The notes below the pieces were generated by a model. The model ran no database searches, was not told the origin of the DNA, and was given only the letters and a program-made list of their open reading frames with translations. Made by a program: the position numbers and the translations under genes. A stretch of DNA of 64,000 nucleotides, from the NCBI GenBank assembly GCA_964035545.1, contig OZ037771.1, positions 186,001 through 250,000 on the forward strand. The letters run 5' to 3'. Origin of the DNA: Bugula neritina (lineage: Eukaryota; Bryozoa; Gymnolaemata; Cheilostomatida; Bugulidae). Below are positions 60,616 through 64,000 of the stretch, in pieces (the stretch's first letter is position 1; each line of letters begins with the position of its first letter).

Positions 60616-63600
60616 TTATGGCTTGTACCAATCTGGCTGTCTGCGCTCTCTGGTTGGATAGCGCCTCTCATGAGGATGGACAATATTATTATCAACTTGG
60701 GGTGTGTTGGGTACCACTGATTTGTTCATATTTGTAGATGGAAGGCGAATTTGAAGCTGATTAGCATGCCTCTTCCAGTTGCCACTGTCTGTTTGTACTA
60801 TGTAGATAGCATTTCCTTGTTTTGATATGATAGTTCCTGGGATCCACTTTGGACCAGTACTGTAGTTACGAGCGTACACTAGTGAGTCAATAGTGAACTG
60901 TGTTGTCTGTGGCTTGTCATGTTTAGGGTATTTGTGATTAGTAGGTTGGAGAAGGGATAGTAAGCCTCTGGGCTGGCGGCCATGCAGGACTTCTGCAGGT
61001 GTTTTCCATTCCAAAGCAGGATGTGGAATGTTCTGTATGATGCTAATGTAAGTCTGATACTCTCGTCTAGAGATGCTCCTCCCTCACAATTCTTGTCCAC
61101 AGAGCTTTTAAAAGTTCTGACAAATCGTTCAGCTTCACCATTTGAAGGTGGGTGGTATGGAGGTGACAAGACATGGTTGATGTGGAAACTGTTGCAGAAA
61201 TTAGTAAATTCCTGGCTGGAAAACTGTGGGCCATTATCTGTAACTATAGTAGCAGGTACACCTTCTATAGCAAAGATATCCTTTAATACTTGTAATGTTT
61301 GGCGAGAAGTTGTCTGCCCTATTTCCATGCGTCCAATATATGGAAATTTTGAACAAGCATCAATGCAGATAAGCCACATTTTTCCTCTAAAAGGTCCAGC
61401 AAAATCTAGATGTATGCGTTCCCATGGCTTGTCTGTCTTGGGCCAGCTTTGAAACTTCTGGTCTGGAGCAGCTGCTGACTCCTGGCATACTTCGCAAGAT
61501 TTTATGGCTAGCTCAATATCCGTGTTGATGGTGCTCCACCACACATAGCGGCGAGCTAGTTGCTTTACCTTGACTACACCCCAGTGTGAAGAATGAAGTG
61601 TGTCTAGTATTCTGCATTGAAGTGAACGAGGTATAACTACACGACTTGTTTGTTCGCGTATCAACAACAATACACCTTGTTCAAGTTGCAGGGAGTCACG
61701 GTGAATCCAGAAAGTGCCCAGTTCTTTGTCATCTGGTTTTGTGACTGGCCAACCTTGCTGAATCCATTTTATGACACGTTGAAGGTGTTGATCTTTGACA
61801 GTTTCCTGTCTGACCTCATTGTATCCAGCAACAGGTGATGTAAATATTTGCTCTTGTATTGCATGGGATATCTCCTTGTTGTCCTGCTGCTCGATCCGGT
61901 CAAAATTGCTATCAGGACCAAATGGTAACCTCGAAAGACAATCAGCATTCCCATGTTGGGAGGTCTTCCTGTACCTGATAGTAAACTGGAAACCCATCAG
62001 AGTGAGAGCCCAGCGTTGTAAACGCTGTGCTGTTAAAGTTGGAATATTTTTGCCTGGTGCAAAAATAGTAGTGAGAGGCTCATGGTCTGTGACTAGCGTA
62101 AAATGTCGTCCATATAGGAATTGTCTGAACTTGGTCACACCATATATAATAGAGAGGGCTTCACGTTCAATCTGAGAGTAGTTCTTTTGAGTGTCAGTCA
62201 ATGTTTTTGAAGCGTAAGCCACTGGAACTTCTCCCTGATCAGTATCCTGCGAGAGAACAACTCCTAATCCATAGGATGACGCATCGGCTGCAAGAATTAG
62301 GGGTTTTGTCTCATCATAGTGTGTCAGGCTAGTAGCATTGATAATGCTATTCTTTAGCTGGGTAAAGGCTTGTTCACATTCATTTGACCATGTGAATGTG
62401 GTATCATTCTTGAGGAGCTTGTACAGTGGAGCTGCTTTATCCGCAAGATTAGAGATGAAGCGCCCATAGTAGTTAACCTTTCCTAGAAATGCTTGCAGTT
62501 GGTGCAAGTCCTGTGGTCGAGGTAATTGAGAGAGAGCTGCCATGGAAGCAGCTGTTGGTCGTTTGCCATCCTTGTCGATGGTGTGACCCAGATACTCAAC
62601 AGAGTGCTTGAAGAATTCACACTTGTCTAATCGTATTCGAAAACCATGCTCTTGAAGTGTTGAAAGCAGGTTTGTCAGATTAGTCCAGTGTTCTTCCTCC
62701 GTTTTACCAGTAATGATTAAATCATCAAGGTATGCAGCAACTCCTGGTAATTTTTGAGTCAAGGTATCCATACACCGTTGAAACTGAGCTGGACCAGGGG
62801 CAATTCCAAAGCACATTCTATTATATTGGTATAATCCGAATGGAGTGTTTATCACACACAGCTGTTTGGCATCATCTTCTAGCTCAAGTTGTAGGTAAGC
62901 ATCAGCCAAGTCAAGTTTGGTGAAGAATTTACCTCCTCTAAGCCTGTTCATTAAATCATCCAGTTTTGGTAGTGGATGCTGATCTATGGAGATGCACTGA
63001 TTGAGTCGCTTGAAATCTCCACAGATGCGAACTTTGCCAGACGGTTTGGTAACCACTACTATAGGAGCGGCCCAGTTACTGAAGTTAATACGTTGTATGA
63101 CACCTTCAGCTTCAAGCCTGTTTAATTCAGCCCTAGTGGCCTCATGTTGAGAATAGGGGATTTCTCTAGGTTTAGAAAAACAAGGTTTATGTTCTGATTT
63201 GAGGTAAATTGGTACTTTGAATGTTTTACAATGTCCTATTCCAGGTTTGAAAACATCGGGATATTTTGTTGTGAGAACTTTGACCTTGGTATCAACATTG
63301 TGTACTGCGTTAGTAACCTCGGTGTCACTGTCTACAGCAGATAGACCCTGTTGTGATAGTCCAAAACTGTCACTCCAGTCTACTCCCAGTAAGTTGACAC
63401 CTTCATCTGAGTCTACTATTAATAATCGAAGATTGTTTTTTGTAGTCTGACCAATGGTTACTGTTACATAGCATTCACCACGTACCTGCATAGCGGTATT
63501 TCCATATGAATGAAGGGTCGTGTCTGTCTGTTGATATGGTGGAGAGCCTAGGGCTTCGTAGCCTTTGTTCCCTACCATAGAGCAAGTAGCGCCTGTGTCC

Positions 63601-64000
63601 CACTGAAATTGTGTTTGTTTGTTGTTCACAGTAGTGTTAATCCATATTTGTTTCCCCTTGCGTTCATATATATTGTAAACACTACTTGAAGATTCTTCTA
63701 CGAAGTGAGAGTTGTTCCCACTTGATTTTGATGAAGTTTTGCAGACGCTAGAAATATGTCCTGTTTTGTTGCACAGCTTACATTGTTTGTTACGGTGAGG
63801 ACATTGTTTACGATCGTGGCTAATGTAGCATTGTGGACACGATTTCAACTTAGAAGGCTGTGTTGGCATAGCAGTCTGGTTTTCAGACTTGTGAAATTGT
63901 GGTCTCTTGCCCTGACTACCTTTGTTTTGACGTTTGTATGTTGAGGACATTTGATTTGTGGTAACAGGTGTAGAGGTCTCACCCTTCAAAACTTTATCAG
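60616..64000 (-). pseudogene. Ty3/gypsy gag-pol polyprotein, frameshifted and truncated by the window end
   Basis: One frame is open from the window end to 60879; no true start is seen, and upstream gag is outside. Domains in order: paired CCHC-type knuckles (CKLCNKTGHISSVC), aspartic protease (DTGATCSMVG), reverse transcriptase (YLDDLIITG), RNase H (ADASSYGLG), integrase H2C2 zinc finger (HSSHWG ... CEVC) and catalytic core (HLDFAGPF, VTDNGPQFSS, SNGEAERFVR). Near 61,030, after SYRT, the reading frame shifts by one base; the integrase C-terminal part with a GPY/F-like motif (GPKWIPGTI) continues in another frame at 61014–60616. The domain order RT–RH–IN identifies Ty3/gypsy (Metaviridae); the integrase motifs recall Mag/K02A2.6-type elements. 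No envelope frame follows. Only one break in 3.4 kb points to a young copy. Confidence 0.93.

Noticed and set aside
60879-61014. Programmed ribosomal frameshift in the retrotransposon
   Set aside because: Programmed shifts in Ty3/gypsy elements occur between gag and pol, not in the integrase C-terminal part; a single-base loss is simpler.

Overview
This is metazoan nuclear DNA: AT-rich, with many small exons, canonical GT–AG introns, and intronic or intergenic DNA dominated by minisatellites. Five protein-coding loci can be modelled exon by exon with reading frame kept across every junction. The gene families (a 13-finger C2H2 protein, a Kunitz/RGM-type secreted protein, DDOST, PELP1, an SLC6 transporter) and the intron style suggest a non-bilaterian animal, perhaps a sponge. 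The species itself cannot be read from the sequence.

Layout. 1–3,829 is non-coding and holds a 1.77-kb non-autonomous hAT-like transposon with a perfect 8-bp target duplication. 3,830–12,084 (+) is a 14-exon zinc-finger/AT-hook gene (798 aa). 13,088–29,010 (+) is a 29-exon gene for a predicted 2,733-aa secreted protein: signal peptide, Cys-containing helical region, Kunitz domain, 27-repeat Ser/Thr mucin-like block, second helical region, and a C-terminal module resembling repulsive guidance molecule (RGM) with its GDPH motif. 29,156–31,853 (−) is DDOST (6 exons), tail to tail with the previous gene. 33,590–41,648 (+) is PELP1/RIX1 (14 exons, 822 aa). 42,131–51,470 is mostly gene-free. 51,471–59,412 (+) is an SLC6 Na+/Cl−-dependent transporter (15 exons, 706 aa). 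60,300 to the window end holds a Ty3/gypsy LTR retrotransposon on the minus strand, with one frameshift in its integrase region; its 5′ part runs off the window.

The genes do not form a functional cluster. PELP1 is a nucleolar ribosome-assembly factor, DDOST an ER glycosylation subunit, SLC6 a plasma-membrane transporter, the zinc-finger protein a nuclear DNA binder, and the RGM-like protein extracellular.

The most striking pattern is that most long introns, and two 3′ untranslated regions, consist mainly of tandem repeats (units about 8–60 bp), and several repeat units contain a copy of the adjoining splice junction. PELP1 intron 5 repeats the first ~35 bases of exon 6; zinc-finger intron 7 repeats its 5′ splice site about 34 times; PELP1 intron 9 repeats a joined acceptor|donor every 22 bp; the zinc-finger 3′UTR repeat is a copy of the last codons and stop. 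This points to minisatellites born at exon edges. The two leads I rate highest are that pattern and the Kunitz–mucin–RGM-like protein.
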